A program made the position numbers and the translations under genes. A DNA stretch of 64,000 nucleotides from Agrobacterium leguminum (GTDB taxonomy: Bacteria > Pseudomonadota > Alphaproteobacteria > Rhizobiales > Rhizobiaceae): positions 496,001 to 560,000 of the forward strand of contig NZ_JADQWB010000002.1 in the NCBI RefSeq assembly GCF_015704895.1, given 5' to 3'. The notes below the pieces were generated by a model, which did not search any database, had not been told where the DNA came from, and saw nothing but the letters and a program-made list of their open reading frames with translations. Shown one piece after another: positions 55,378 through 64,000 of this stretch (position 1 is the first letter of the stretch; the number at the start of each line of letters is the position of its first letter).

Positions 55378-55974
55378 ATGGCAGACACCGCACATGAACC
55401 GCGACTGATAACCGAAACGGGCATCGACCAGCGTATTGCCGAGATCATCGAGCCTGTTTTGACAGGCATGGGATATCTTCTGGTGCGCGTGCGGCTCTCC
55501 AACCAGAACGGCATGACGCTTCAGATAATGGCCGAGCGCGAAGACGGCACCATGACCGTCGAGGACTGCGAAGCCGTCTCCATGGCGATTTCACCGGTTC
55601 TTGATGTGGAAGATCCGGTCGATAAAGCGTATCATCTCGAAGTTTCCTCGCCCGGCATCGACCGGCCGATGGTTCGCAAATCGGATTTCACCCGCTGGCA
55701 GGGTCATCTGGTGAAGGTCGAAACCTCCATTCTGGTCGAGAACCGCAAGCGGTTTCGCGGCAAGATCGTCGAGGTCAATGCGGACGGCTTCAAGCTGGAA
55801 CGCGACCAGATCGCCTATGGCGAGGAACCGACAGTCATCATTCCGTTCAGCGCGCTTTCGGATGCGAAGCTCATTCTGACGGACGATCTTATTCGTGATG
55901 CGCTGCGGGCAGACAAGGCGGCCAAGGCCGCCGCCGCAAACCAGAACGACGAAAACGAAGCAGACGAAGACTAA
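55378..55974 (+). CDS. rimP: Ribosome maturation factor RimP
   Basis: A 198-aa factor for 30S subunit assembly. The N-terminal domain contains [22 protein letters not shown] and [23 protein letters not shown], the hallmark segment; an SH3-like C-terminal domain follows ([16 protein letters not shown]). The acidic Asn/Glu-rich tail is extra. ATG at 55378 gives the family N-terminus; the longer frame from 55237 runs through the attenuator and is rejected. Confidence 0.95.
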   Translation: MADTAHEPRLITETGIDQRIAEIIEPVLTGMGYLLVRVRLSNQNGMTLQIMAEREDGTMTVEDCEAVSMAISPVLDVEDPVDKAYHLEVSSPGIDRPMVRKSDFTRWQGHLVKVETSILVENRKRFRGKIVEVNADGFKLERDQIAYGEEPTVIIPFSALSDAKLILTDDLIRDALRADKAAKAAAANQNDENEADED

Positions 55975-56038
55975 TTCCAACGTAAAGCCCGGAAACAAGG
56001 GCGAACCCCGCAATCATGCGACTTACGGAGATAGAAAA

Positions 56039-57655
56039 ATGGCAGTGAGTGCTAACCGGCTTGAGCTTCTGCAGATCGCCGATGCTGTGGCGCGCGAAAA
56101 GGTCATCGACCGCGAAATCGTGCTTGCCGCAATGGCCGACGCTATCCAGAAAGCCGCCCGCTCGCGCTATGGTTCGGAAACCAACATCCGCGCCGACATC
56201 AATTCCAAGACCGGCGAAATCCGCCTGCAGCGTCTTCTGGAAGTTGTCGAGGCCGCTGAGGATTATTCGACCCAGATCCCGCTGGAGCTGGCCCGCGACC
56301 GCAACCCGGACGCCAAGCTCGGCGACTTCATCGCCGATCCGCTGCCGCCGATGGATTTCGGCCGTATCGCCGCCCAGTCCGCCAAGCAGGTCATCGTGCA
56401 GAAGGTGCGTGAAGCCGAGCGTGACCGCCAGTATGACGAGTTCAAGGACCGCATCGGCGAAATCGTCAACGGCACCGTCAAGCGCGTCGAATATGGCAAC
56501 GTCATCGTCGATCTCGGCCGTGGCGAAGGTATCATCCGTCGTGACGAAATGATCCCGCGGGAAAACATGCGTTACGGCGACCGTGTGCGCGCTTACGTCT
56601 ACGACGTTCGCCGCGAACAGCGCGGCCCGCAGATTTTCCTGTCGCGTACCCATCCGCAGTTCATGGTGAAGCTCTTCACCATGGAAGTCCCGGAAATCTA
56701 TGACGGCATCATCCAGATCAAGTCGGTTGCCCGTGATCCGGGTTCGCGCGCCAAGATCGCCGTCATCTCCAACGACTCGTCGATCGATCCGGTCGGCGCC
56801 TGCGTCGGTATGCGCGGTTCGCGCGTTCAGGCCGTTGTCGGTGAACTCCAGGGCGAAAAGATCGACATCATTCCGTGGAGCCAGGAACCGGCCTCCTTCA
56901 TCGTCAACGCCCTGCAGCCGGCGGAAGTCGCCAAGGTCGTTCTGGATGAAGAATCCGAGCGCATCGAAGTGGTGGTTCCGGACGAGCAGCTGTCGCTCGC
57001 CATCGGCCGCCGCGGCCAGAACGTGCGTCTGGCATCGCAGCTGACCGGCTGGGATATCGACATCATGACCGAGCAGGAAGAATCCGAGCGCCGCCAGAAG
57101 GAATTCAACGAGCGCACGGCCCTGTTCATGGAAGCCCTCGACGTCGACGAGATGGTCGGTCAGGTTCTGGCCTCCGAAGGCTTCGCGCAGGTCGAAGAAC
57201 TGGCCTATGTCGATCTCGACGAAATTTCCTCGATCGACGGTTTCGATGAAGACACCGCCGATGAAATCCAGACCCGCGCCCGCGAATATCTGGAACGCCT
57301 GGAAGCCGAGATGGACGCCAAGCGCAAGGAACTCGGCGTTTCCGACGAGCTGCGCCAGATCGACGGCCTGACCTCGCAGATGATGGTGGCGCTGGGTGAA
57401 GACGGCATCAAGACCATCGAGGATTTTGCCGGTTGTGCCGCAGACGATCTCGTTGGCTGGAGCGAGCGCAAGGACGGCGAGACCAAGAAGTTCGAAGGCA
57501 TCTTCTCCAAGCTCGATGTTTCGCGCATCGAGGCCGAGAACATGGTGGTACAGGCCCGTCTTCTGGCAGGCTGGATCACCGCCGAGGAGCTTGCTTCCGC
57601 AGAGGAAGCCGATCCTGAGGCTGCCGAGGAGGCGGATACCGCCGAACAGGAATGA
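56039..57655 (+). CDS. nusA: Transcription termination/antitermination factor NusA
   Basis: A 538-aa RNA polymerase-binding factor. An N-terminal domain (1-130) is followed by S1 (about 137-200, [27 protein letters not shown]), two KH domains (about 230-345, [33 protein letters not shown]) and two acidic-repeat HhH modules at the end. The tail is Glu/Ala-rich. Its stop overlaps the next start (ATGA). Confidence 0.97.
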   Translation: MAVSANRLELLQIADAVAREKVIDREIVLAAMADAIQKAARSRYGSETNIRADINSKTGEIRLQRLLEVVEAAEDYSTQIPLELARDRNPDAKLGDFIADPLPPMDFGRIAAQSAKQVIVQKVREAERDRQYDEFKDRIGEIVNGTVKRVEYGNVIVDLGRGEGIIRRDEMIPRENMRYGDRVRAYVYDVRREQRGPQIFLSRTHPQFMVKLFTMEVPEIYDGIIQIKSVARDPGSRAKIAVISNDSSIDPVGACVGMRGSRVQAVVGELQGEKIDIIPWSQEPASFIVNALQPAEVAKVVLDEESERIEVVVPDEQLSLAIGRRGQNVRLASQLTGWDIDIMTEQEESERRQKEFNERTALFMEALDVDEMVGQVLASEGFAQVEELAYVDLDEISSIDGFDEDTADEIQTRAREYLERLEAEMDAKRKELGVSDELRQIDGLTSQMMVALGEDGIKTIEDFAGCAADDLVGWSERKDGETKKFEGIFSKLDVSRIEAENMVVQARLLAGWITAEELASAEEADPEAAEEADTAEQE

Positions 57656-58353
57656 TATCGCAGGCGCATGAGCCGGATGAGCTGCCCGAAACGGATGACG
57701 ACGGGCGGCTCAAGGGCGACGTCAATGGACGTATGTGCATTGTGACACGGCAAAGCGGATCGCCCGATGAGCTGATCCGCTTCGTCGCAGGGCCGGACGG
57801 CAGCGTCGTTCCGGATCTGAAACGCCAATTGCCGGGGCGCGGCTGCTGGGTAACACCCGAGCGCGCCCTGATCGAGAAAGCCATCGCGAAGAAGCTATTC
57901 GCACGGGCGCTCAAACGCGACGTCAAGGCCGGGCCGGAGCTTCTTGCTCTTCTCGATCGGCTGATGGCGCAGCAGCTTGCAGGCATGATGAACATGGCGC
58001 GCAAGGCGGGCCAGTTCATCAGCGGCGCGATGAAAGTCGACGCCGCCGTCCGTTCGGGGAATGCGATCGCCGTGTTCCACGCGACCGATGCTGCGGCAGA
58101 CGGCGTGAGAAAACTGGACCAGGCCCGCAAGGCCTGGGCGCTCGGCAGCGATGCCGGCAACGAAATTCCGTCCTTCCGGCTCTTCAGCGGCGCCGAAATG
58201 GACGAGTTGATGGGCCAGAATGCTTTTATCCATGCCTGCGCGCTTGCAGGGCAGGCGGGTGAGGGTGTAGTGAAGCGCGCAACGATGCTTGAGCAGTACC
58301 GTCTTGGCGGTCGATCTCAGGCGGAACGCGACGCTGCCCGGACAGAACAATGA
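57652..58353 (+). CDS. YlxR (DUF448) - L7Ae-like fusion RNA-binding protein
   Basis: A 233-aa protein joining two domains that are separate genes in Bacillus. Residues 25-95 are YlxR-like (GRMCIVTRQSGSPDELIRFV; PGRGCWVTPERALIEKAI), here with CIV where many have CxxC-type starts. Residues 105-190 resemble the L7Ae/YlxQ fold (MMNMARKAGQFISGAMKVDAAVRSG). It is translationally coupled to nusA and precedes infB, its usual place. Probably binds RNA or ribosome parts. Confidence 0.9.
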   Translation: MISQAHEPDELPETDDDGRLKGDVNGRMCIVTRQSGSPDELIRFVAGPDGSVVPDLKRQLPGRGCWVTPERALIEKAIAKKLFARALKRDVKAGPELLALLDRLMAQQLAGMMNMARKAGQFISGAMKVDAAVRSGNAIAVFHATDAAADGVRKLDQARKAWALGSDAGNEIPSFRLFSGAEMDELMGQNAFIHACALAGQAGEGVVKRATMLEQYRLGGRSQAERDAARTEQ

Positions 58354-58455
58354 CGCGGTTGCCCGATATGAACGGTCGCCGCGTTCTGATGCAGCAATTG
58401 AACGACGAGACCTGATGAACGTCATCCGGTTCTCGTCCGAAGGAACGGGAACGGA

Positions 58456-61194
58456 ATGACCGACAACAACGACGACAAGACACTTAACGCGCCTGCCAAG
58501 AAGACTCTCACCCTCAAGCCGGGCGGGATGAATCAGGGCACCGTGCGGCAGGATATGGGTCGAGGTCGCACGAACGCGGTTGTCGTGGAAACACGCAAGC
58601 GCCGCCCCATGCGTCCTGAAGACGAGAAGCAGGTTCATTCGGTTGCAGCGCCCGCTCCGAAGCCGGCCGCCCCTGCCCCCGCGGCAGCACCGCGTCCGCA
58701 GGCGCCACAGCAGCGCATTCACCAGCCAAGCGGCCAGCAGCAGCGTCCGGGTTCCTCCCAGCCGCAGCAGCGTCCCGGCTCGTCCGCACCGCAGCAGCGC
58801 CAGCCTGAGCGTCCGCGCGGCAACGTCCTGCACGACCTGTCGGCAGGCGAGATGGAAGCCCGCCGCCGTGCGCTGATGGAAGCACAGGCCCGCGACGTGA
58901 TCGAAGCCAAGCAGCGCGCCGAAGACGAAGCGCGCCGCAAGGTGGAAGAAGAGCGCCGCATCGCCGCCGAAAAGGAAGAGGCCGCACGCCGCGCCGCCGA
59001 AGAGGCCGCAGCCGCCAAGGTGGCCGCAAGCCAGCCTGCCGTGGAAGCAAAGCCGGAACCGGTCGATGAAAAGCCGGCTACCGCCGCTCAGCCGGCGCCG
59101 CGCGCCGAGGCTCGTCCTCAGCCCGCCGCTGCCACCCCCGCTCGCGCAACTCCCGAAACCGCCGCTCCGCGCGGACGCCGTACCGATGGCGACGACGAGG
59201 ACGATCGCGGTGCACGCCGTGGCAACCTGCCGGTCCGTGGCAAGGTCGCCGCGCCTGCACCGGCAAAGCCCGCAGCCCGCCTGAAGACGGAAGAAGAACG
59301 CCGTCGCGGCAAGCTGACCGTCACCTCGTCCAACCTGGATGAAGACGGCACGCCGCGCGGACGCTCCATGGCATCCATGCGCCGCCGCCAGGAAAAATTC
59401 CGCCGCAGCCAGATGCAGGAGACCCGTGAAAAGGTCATGCGCGAAGTGATCCTGCCGGAAACCATCACCATTCAGGAACTGTCGCAGCGCATGTCCGAAC
59501 GCGCCGTCGACGTCATCAAGTTCCTGATGAAGGAAGGCCAGATGATGAAGCCGGGCGACGTGATCGACGCCGATCTGGCGGAACTGATCGCCGTCGAATT
59601 CGGCCACACCGTCAAGCGCGTTTCTGAATCCGACGTGGAAGAAGGCATCTTCAACCAGGCAGACGACGAAGGCGAAATGCTGCCGCGTCCGCCGGTTGTC
59701 ACGATCATGGGCCACGTCGACCACGGCAAGACCTCGCTGCTCGACGCCATTCGTCAGGCGAATGTGGTCGCAGGCGAAGCCGGTGGCATCACCCAGCATA
59801 TCGGTGCCTATCAGGTCGAAAAGAACGGCCAGAAGATCACCTTCATCGACACCCCCGGCCACGCCGCCTTCACGGCCATGCGTGCCCGCGGTGCGCAGGC
59901 GACGGATATCGCCGTTCTGGTGGTCGCCGCTGACGACAGCGTGATGCCGCAGACGATCGAGTCTATCAATCATGCCAAGGCGGCCGGTGTTCCGATCGTC
60001 GTTGCGATCAACAAGATCGACAAGCACGAGGCAAACCCCGAAAAGGTTCGCCAGCAGCTCCTGCAGCACGAAGTGTTCGTGGAATCCATGGGCGGTGAAG
60101 TGCTTGACGTGGAAGTTTCCGCCAAGAAGCAGCTCGGTCTCGACAAACTGCTTGAAGCGATCCTGCTGCAGGCTGAAATTCTCGACCTCAAGGCAGATCC
60201 GAACCGTACCGCAGAAGGTACCGTCATCGAAGCGGAACTCGACCGCGGCCGTGGTGCCGTCGCCACGGTTCTCGTGCAGAAGGGTACGCTGAAGCCTGGT
60301 CAGATCATCGTGGCTGGCGACCAGTGGGGCCGCGTTCGCGCCCTCGTCAACGACAAGGGTGAACACGTCAAGGAAGCCGGTCCGGCCATGCCTGTCGAGG
60401 TTCTCGGTCTTTCCGGTACGCCATCTGCCGGTGACCGTTTCGCGGTTGTCGAAAACGAAAGCCGTGCTCGCGAGATTTCCGAGTACCGCCAGCGTCTGGC
60501 ACGCGACAAGGCTGTCGCACGTCAGACGGGCCAGCGCGGTTCGCTGGAACAGATGATGAGCCAGTTGCAGACTTCGGGAATGAAGGAATTCCCGCTGGTC
60601 ATCAAGGCAGACGTGCAGGGTTCGGTCGAAGCCATTATCGCTTCGCTCGACAAGCTCGGCACCGACGAAGTCCGCGCTCGTATCGTTCACTCAGGCGCTG
60701 GCGCCATCACGGAATCGGATATCTCGCTTGCCGAGGCATCCAACGCCGCGATCATCGGCTTCAACGTTCGCGCCAACGCACAGGCACGCACGGCTTCCGA
60801 ACGCGCCGGCATCGAGATCCGCTACTACAACATCATCTACGATCTGGTGGATGACGTGAAGGCAGCGATGTCGGGCCTCCTGTCGCCGGAGCGTCGCGAG
60901 ACCTTCCTCGGCAACGCGGAAATCCTCGAAGTGTTCAACATCACCAAGGTCGGCAAGGTCGCGGGTTGCCGCGTCACCGAAGGCAAGGTGGAACGTGGTG
61001 CAGGCGTTCGTCTCATTCGCGACAACGTCGTCATTCACGAAGGCAAGCTCAAGACGCTCAAGCGCTTCAAGGACGAAGTGGCAGAAGTGCCGGTCGGTCA
61101 GGAATGCGGTATGGCGTTCGAGAACTACGAAGATATCCGCGCAGGCGATATCATCGAGTGCTTCCGCGTCGAGCACATCACAAGAACGCTCTAA
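58456..61194 (+). CDS. infB: Translation initiation factor IF-2
   Basis: A 912-aa GTPase that places initiator tRNA on the 30S subunit. A long Ala/Pro/Gln- and Arg/Glu-rich N-terminal region (about 1-330) precedes the IF2_N segment ([29 protein letters not shown]). The G domain starts near residue 419 ([14 protein letters not shown]), with [12 protein letters not shown] and NKIDK. Domains II, III and the fMet-tRNA-binding C-domain are complete. Confidence 0.98.
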   Translation: MTDNNDDKTLNAPAKKTLTLKPGGMNQGTVRQDMGRGRTNAVVVETRKRRPMRPEDEKQVHSVAAPAPKPAAPAPAAAPRPQAPQQRIHQPSGQQQRPGSSQPQQRPGSSAPQQRQPERPRGNVLHDLSAGEMEARRRALMEAQARDVIEAKQRAEDEARRKVEEERRIAAEKEEAARRAAEEAAAAKVAASQPAVEAKPEPVDEKPATAAQPAPRAEARPQPAAATPARATPETAAPRGRRTDGDDEDDRGARRGNLPVRGKVAAPAPAKPAARLKTEEERRRGKLTVTSSNLDEDGTPRGRSMASMRRRQEKFRRSQMQETREKVMREVILPETITIQELSQRMSERAVDVIKFLMKEGQMMKPGDVIDADLAELIAVEFGHTVKRVSESDVEEGIFNQADDEGEMLPRPPVVTIMGHVDHGKTSLLDAIRQANVVAGEAGGITQHIGAYQVEKNGQKITFIDTPGHAAFTAMRARGAQATDIAVLVVAADDSVMPQTIESINHAKAAGVPIVVAINKIDKHEANPEKVRQQLLQHEVFVESMGGEVLDVEVSAKKQLGLDKLLEAILLQAEILDLKADPNRTAEGTVIEAELDRGRGAVATVLVQKGTLKPGQIIVAGDQWGRVRALVNDKGEHVKEAGPAMPVEVLGLSGTPSAGDRFAVVENESRAREISEYRQRLARDKAVARQTGQRGSLEQMMSQLQTSGMKEFPLVIKADVQGSVEAIIASLDKLGTDEVRARIVHSGAGAITESDISLAEASNAAIIGFNVRANAQARTASERAGIEIRYYNIIYDLVDDVKAAMSGLLSPERRETFLGNAEILEVFNITKVGKVAGCRVTEGKVERGAGVRLIRDNVVIHEGKLKTLKRFKDEVAEVPVGQECGMAFENYEDIRAGDIIECFRVEHITRTL

Positions 61195-61197
61195 GCC

Positions 61198-61629
61198 ATG
61201 CTGGCTTATGGCCTGAAAACGAAATGGACGGCAGCTCTGCTCGCCGTCTGTTTTCTTTTCGCGCACCCTGCCATTGCGGAAGTTTGCGACAAAGCAGGAT
61301 GGGAACCAGAGGACGGCGTCGTTACCCTGTCTTCTGAGATAATAAGCGGGATAATTAGGTCGACCTTGGCGACTCTGCTGATCGCTCTGGGAGCATATAA
61401 GCGCTGGTTCTGGCTTGTTTGGTCCATGATGCTATATTTGCTGCTGGGGCTAATGGTTACGCTTTACGAGCCGCTTCTTGGAGATCCAAACGATCCATAT
61501 ATTGAAGCCATGATTAGAGAAGGCTGTCTGCACTCGCTATCGTGGATCATCATTACAGCCTCATTAAGCGTCCCGCTCCTTATAGGAACTGCAATTGTGC
61601 TTCAACGAACAACAAAAAGCCTGAGATAA
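61198..61629 (+). CDS. Unknown small membrane protein inserted between infB and rbfA
   Basis: A 143-aa protein I do not recognise. It has a signal-like N-terminus (1-27, ending [13 protein letters not shown]), hydrophobic segments at about 48-65, 70-92 and 113-133, two Cys (one just after the signal, one at EGCLHSL), and a basic tail. It starts 3 bases after the infB stop and ends one base before rbfA, so it must be in the operon. The DNA is more AT-rich, with less biased codons than infB or rbfA, which suggests recent acquisition. No Shine-Dalgarno is obvious; coupling to infB is likely. Confidence 0.65.
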   Translation: MLAYGLKTKWTAALLAVCFLFAHPAIAEVCDKAGWEPEDGVVTLSSEIISGIIRSTLATLLIALGAYKRWFWLVWSMMLYLLLGLMVTLYEPLLGDPNDPYIEAMIREGCLHSLSWIIITASLSVPLLIGTAIVLQRTTKSLR

Positions 61630-61630
61630 A

Positions 61631-62047
61631 ATGGCAAAAGCTACATCATCGGCCCCTTCGCAACGCATGCTGCGTGTAGGCGAACAGGTGCGCGCCGCCC
61701 TGACACAAATTCTCCAGCGCGGTGAAGTCCGCGACGATCTGATCGAAGGCACCGTCATTTCCATCTCGGAAGTGCGCATGTCTCCCGATCTGAAGATCGC
61801 CACCGCCTACGTGACGCCACTTGGCGTCGCCGATCACACCGACATCATCACGGCACTAAACCGCCACGCCAAGTTCATGCGCGGCCGCCTTGGTCCGCAG
61901 CTTCGGCAGATGAAATACATGCCGGAACTGCGTTTCCGCGACGATACGAGTTTCGACAATTACCAGAAGATCGACGCACTCCTGCGGTCACCGGAGGTGC
62001 AGCGCGATCTTGGACCTTCAAACGAAAAAGACGACGAACAGAACTGA
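61631..62047 (+). CDS. rbfA: 30S ribosome-binding factor A
   Basis: A 138-aa KH-fold factor for 16S rRNA 5' end maturation. [50 protein letters not shown] and [25 protein letters not shown] match the family. It sits between the inserted membrane ORF and truB, with 3 bases to truB. Confidence 0.96.
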   Translation: MAKATSSAPSQRMLRVGEQVRAALTQILQRGEVRDDLIEGTVISISEVRMSPDLKIATAYVTPLGVADHTDIITALNRHAKFMRGRLGPQLRQMKYMPELRFRDDTSFDNYQKIDALLRSPEVQRDLGPSNEKDDEQN

Positions 62048-62050
62048 AGC

Positions 62051-62998
62051 ATGTCCAAACCACGCAAACAGCAAAACCGCAAACCCAAGGGCCGTCCGAT
62101 TTCCGGTTGGCTCATTCTCGACAAGCCGCTGGATTTCGGCTCCACCGAGGCCGTTTCCAAGATCAAATGGCTGTTCAACGCCCAGAAGGCCGGCCATGCC
62201 GGCACGCTCGATCCGCTAGCTTCCGGCATGCTGCCGATCGCGCTTGGCGACGCCACCAAGACCGTCCCCTATGTCATGGACGGCCGGAAAATCTACGAAT
62301 TCACCGTCACCTGGGGTGAGCAGCGCGCGACCGACGATCTGGAAGGCGAGGTGGTCGAATCCTCCGATCTGCGCCCTGACGAACAGGCGATCCGCGATAT
62401 CCTGCCCAATTACACTGGCGTTATCATGCAGACACCGCCGCAATTTTCGGCCATCAAGATCGCCGGCGAGCGCGCCTATGATCTGGCGCGTGACGGCGAG
62501 ACGGTGGAAATCCCGGCGCGGGAGGTGGAAATCCATCGCCTGACGCTGCTTGCCTGTCCGGACGCCAACACCGCGCATTTCGAAGTGGAATGCGGCAAGG
62601 GTACTTATGTACGGGCACTGGCGCGCGACATGGGCCGCGATCTCGGCTGCTTCGGCCATATTTCGGAACTGCGCCGCACCATGGTCGCCCCCTTCGGTGA
62701 AGACATGATGGTGCCGCTCGAAACCTTGACGGCACTGGAAGCAGTGGAGGATCGCGACGAGCGACTGGAGGCGCTGGATGCCTTCCTGATCGACACGGCC
62801 GAGGCGCTTTCCGCCCTTCCCCGCCTCATCATCAACGATGACCAGGCGCACCGGCTGAAAATGGGCAACCCCATCCTGCTGCGCGGGCGCGATGCACCGG
62901 CCAATCATCCGGAAGCCTATGCCACCGCGCATGGCAAGCTCGTCGCCATTGGCGAAATCGGCGAAGGCGAATTCCGGCCGAAGCGTGTTTTCGGCTGA
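62051..62998 (+). CDS. truB: tRNA pseudouridine(55) synthase
   Basis: A 315-aa enzyme making pseudouridine 55 in the T loop of tRNAs. The catalytic Asp54 lies in [38 protein letters not shown] and [19 protein letters not shown] are typical. A PUA-like C-terminal part (about 250-315) is present. A RIME-like repeat follows 13 bases after the stop. Confidence 0.97.
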   Translation: MSKPRKQQNRKPKGRPISGWLILDKPLDFGSTEAVSKIKWLFNAQKAGHAGTLDPLASGMLPIALGDATKTVPYVMDGRKIYEFTVTWGEQRATDDLEGEVVESSDLRPDEQAIRDILPNYTGVIMQTPPQFSAIKIAGERAYDLARDGETVEIPAREVEIHRLTLLACPDANTAHFEVECGKGTYVRALARDMGRDLGCFGHISELRRTMVAPFGEDMMVPLETLTALEAVEDRDERLEALDAFLIDTAEALSALPRLIINDDQAHRLKMGNPILLRGRDAPANHPEAYATAHGKLVAIGEIGEGEFRPKRVFG

Positions 62999-63010
62999 AA
63001 CGGGCTCTAT

Positions 63011-63069
63011 CTATTTGTTTTACGCGTTTCCGGACGGAAAACCGCTTCGCACTTTTCCTGGAAACGCTC
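63011..63069. repeat. RIME-like intergenic repeat, copy 2
   Basis: Core CGGACGGAAAACC and CACTTTTCCTGGAAACGCTC is nearly identical to copy 1 at 7583-7688. The arms here are GCGTTTCC/GGAAACGC against GCATTTCC/GGAAATGC in copy 1, a paired change that keeps the hairpin. Confidence 0.75.
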
Positions 63070-63223
63070 ATGGAGGCGCTGTCAATCGCCTCTTTCAATT
63101 GCACCCGGAATAGTTTATAGGCAGCGCCAGCTTGGGCTTTGCCTATGCTGCTGAATGGCCAGAGCTGGACGACATCCCGGCTTTAGGCGTCCCATTTTTC
63201 CTTAAAACAGAAAGGATCGTCCG

Positions 63224-63493
63224 ATGTCGATTACTGCAGAGCGCAAAGCCGCCCTCATCAAGGAATATGCCACGAAGGAAGGCGACACCGGTTCGCCGGA
63301 AGTTCAGGTTGCTATCCTGACCGAGCGGATCAACAACCTGACCGGTCACTTCAAGGACCACAAGAAGGACAACCACTCCCGTCGTGGCCTTCTGACGCTG
63401 GTTTCGAGCCGTCGTTCGCTTCTCGACTATCTGAAGAAGAAGGACGAAGCCCGTTACACCAAGCTGATCGGTGCTCTCGGCATTCGCCGCTAA
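63224..63493 (+). CDS. rpsO: 30S ribosomal protein S15
   Basis: An 89-aa ribosomal protein that binds the central domain of 16S r[47 protein letters not shown] is the S15 core. ATG at 63224 follows AAAGGATCG. The 5' untranslated region may carry S15 autoregulation, but I cannot assign a structure. A strong terminator follows, before pnp. Confidence 0.98.
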   Translation: MSITAERKAALIKEYATKEGDTGSPEVQVAILTERINNLTGHFKDHKKDNHSRRGLLTLVSSRRSLLDYLKKKDEARYTKLIGALGIRR

Positions 63494-63501
63494 TAACTTC
63501 T

Positions 63502-63535
63502 CCGGCGGGTTTCGCAACGATGCCCGCCGGTTTTT
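63502..63535 (+). terminator. Rho-independent terminator after rpsO
   Basis: CCGGCGGG pairs with CCCGCCGG (63502-63509, 63523-63530) and TTTTTATAT follows, 8 bases after the stop. Some read-through into pnp is expected in the rpsO-pnp arrangement. Confidence 0.85.
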
Positions 63536-63770
63536 ATATCCGGCCTTCGAGGCCACAGAAATTTCCGGGCGTTCGCCGCAAATGTGGCCCCGGACGATAA
63601 GGGTGACCCGGATGGGCCGGTGCCGCCTTTTTCAACCGCAGACCTGTCATGGGGCAGGATTGCCGGATGCTTGCTTTTCGAAGCCTCCCGCTGTCTTGCC
63701 CGTGATTGAGTCACAGCGCTGCTTCCGCCGGTACGACGCCGGAGCGGGCAGCCACAACCAAGGACAAGAT

Positions 63771-64000
63771 ATGTTCAATCAACACTCCGTGGAAATCGAA
63801 TGGGCAGGCCGCCCGCTGAAGCTCGAGACCGGCAAGGTTGCCCGTCAGGCTGACGGCGCCGTCATCGCAACCTACGGCGAGACGATGGTTCTCGCGACCG
63901 TGGTTTCCGCAAAGTCTCCGAAGCCGGGCCAGGACTTCTTCCCGCTGACCGTCAACTATCAGGAAAAGACCTACGCAGCCGGCAAGATCCCCGGTGGCTA
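63771..64000 (+). CDS. pnp: Polyribonucleotide nucleotidyltransferase (5' part, runs off window)
   Basis: The first 76 codons of PNPase, the phosphorolytic 3'-5' exoribonuclease of the degradosome. [21 protein letters not shown] and [43 protein letters not shown] are the family N-terminus (first RNase PH domain). The start at 63771 follows AAGGACAAG. The 235 bases between the rpsO terminator and pnp contain G+C-rich inverted segments, which could be a processed leader, as in other bacteria. Confidence 0.96.
   Translation, partial: MFNQHSVEIEWAGRPLKLETGKVARQADGAVIATYGETMVLATVVSAKSPKPGQDFFPLTVNYQEKTYAAGKIPGG

Noticed and set aside
57895..60690. A 931-codon minus-strand ORF opposite infB
   Set aside because: Antisense shadow of a strongly biased gene; the product shows His/Asp/Leu-rich nonsense composition and no domain.
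1..64000. CRISPR arrays, prophage, insertion sequences or a defence island
   Set aside because: No regularly spaced repeats, transposase, integrase or phage structural genes were seen; gene content is core metabolism and information processing.

Overview
The window reads as chromosomal DNA of a Rhizobiales alphaproteobacterium, most likely Agrobacterium or a close relative. The evidence is about 60 percent G+C, Agrobacterium-like protein sequences (CyoA, CycM, DnaX without its zinc cysteines, a YlxR-L7Ae fusion), promoters of the rhizobial type CTTGAC-N17-CTATAT, RIME-like intergenic repeats, and small RNAs resembling the rhizobial alpha-r7 and alpha-r14 (cuckoo) families. The genus is inferred from memory of gene content; no search was run. 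Almost everything is core genome. I saw no phage, IS element, CRISPR array or integrated island.

Layout. 1-3.1 kb (minus): the 5' part of a glutamate-synthase-like gene with a long leader, and an MFS symporter. 3.2-8.5 kb (plus): the cytochrome bo3 quinol oxidase operon cyoABCD followed by a SURF1 gene. 8.6-20.2 kb: a nucleoside salvage and catabolism cluster. deoB-add-upp run on plus; on minus a BMP-type binding protein, an ABC ATPase and two permeases lead into cdd, purine nucleoside phosphorylase, deoC and deoA. A small aspartic protease lies where the two arms converge. 20.3-26 kb: msrA, a small membrane protein, tRNA-Ser(GGA), dnaK-dnaJ behind an RpoH-type promoter, DUF924 and slyX. 26.1-32.6 kb (minus): a tricarboxylate transporter tctCBA with its own two-component system and paired palindromes upstream of tctC. 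32.7-40.9 kb: rpmF, a 2H phosphoesterase-like protein, polA, a MarR regulator, an M20 peptidase, a cold-shock gene and a YbaK-type deacylase, with two convincing and one tentative small RNA between them. 41-48.2 kb: a class A penicillin-binding protein, a sugar-phosphate transferase, cycM, kdsB, pheA, nudC and a HIT protein. 48.2-53.3 kb: SRP RNA, dnaX-ybaB, a MOSC protein, recR and a lytic transglycosylase. 53.4-64 kb: an MFS exporter with a C-terminal extension, then the translation operon rimP-nusA-ylxR-infB-(membrane ORF)-rbfA-truB-rpsO and the start of pnp.

How the parts work together. The nucleoside cluster can import a nucleoside, deaminate it (cdd, add), split off the base (deoA, PNP), move phosphate on the pentose (deoB), cleave deoxyribose phosphate (deoC) and recapture uracil (upp). 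The Tct transporter and its sensor and regulator form a self-contained substrate-sensing uptake unit. The last 9 kb is the conserved transcription-translation operon, led by a promoter with a terminator-like hairpin just downstream.

The most interesting signals are non-coding. One is a minus-strand RNA at about 40.16-40.29 kb with three hairpins, each showing CCUCCUCCC in its loop. Another is a three-hairpin RNA between polA and marR. The third is the palindrome pair upstream of tctC, which goes with a regulator that has GAFPGA instead of GAFTGA and no recognisable sigma-54 promoter.
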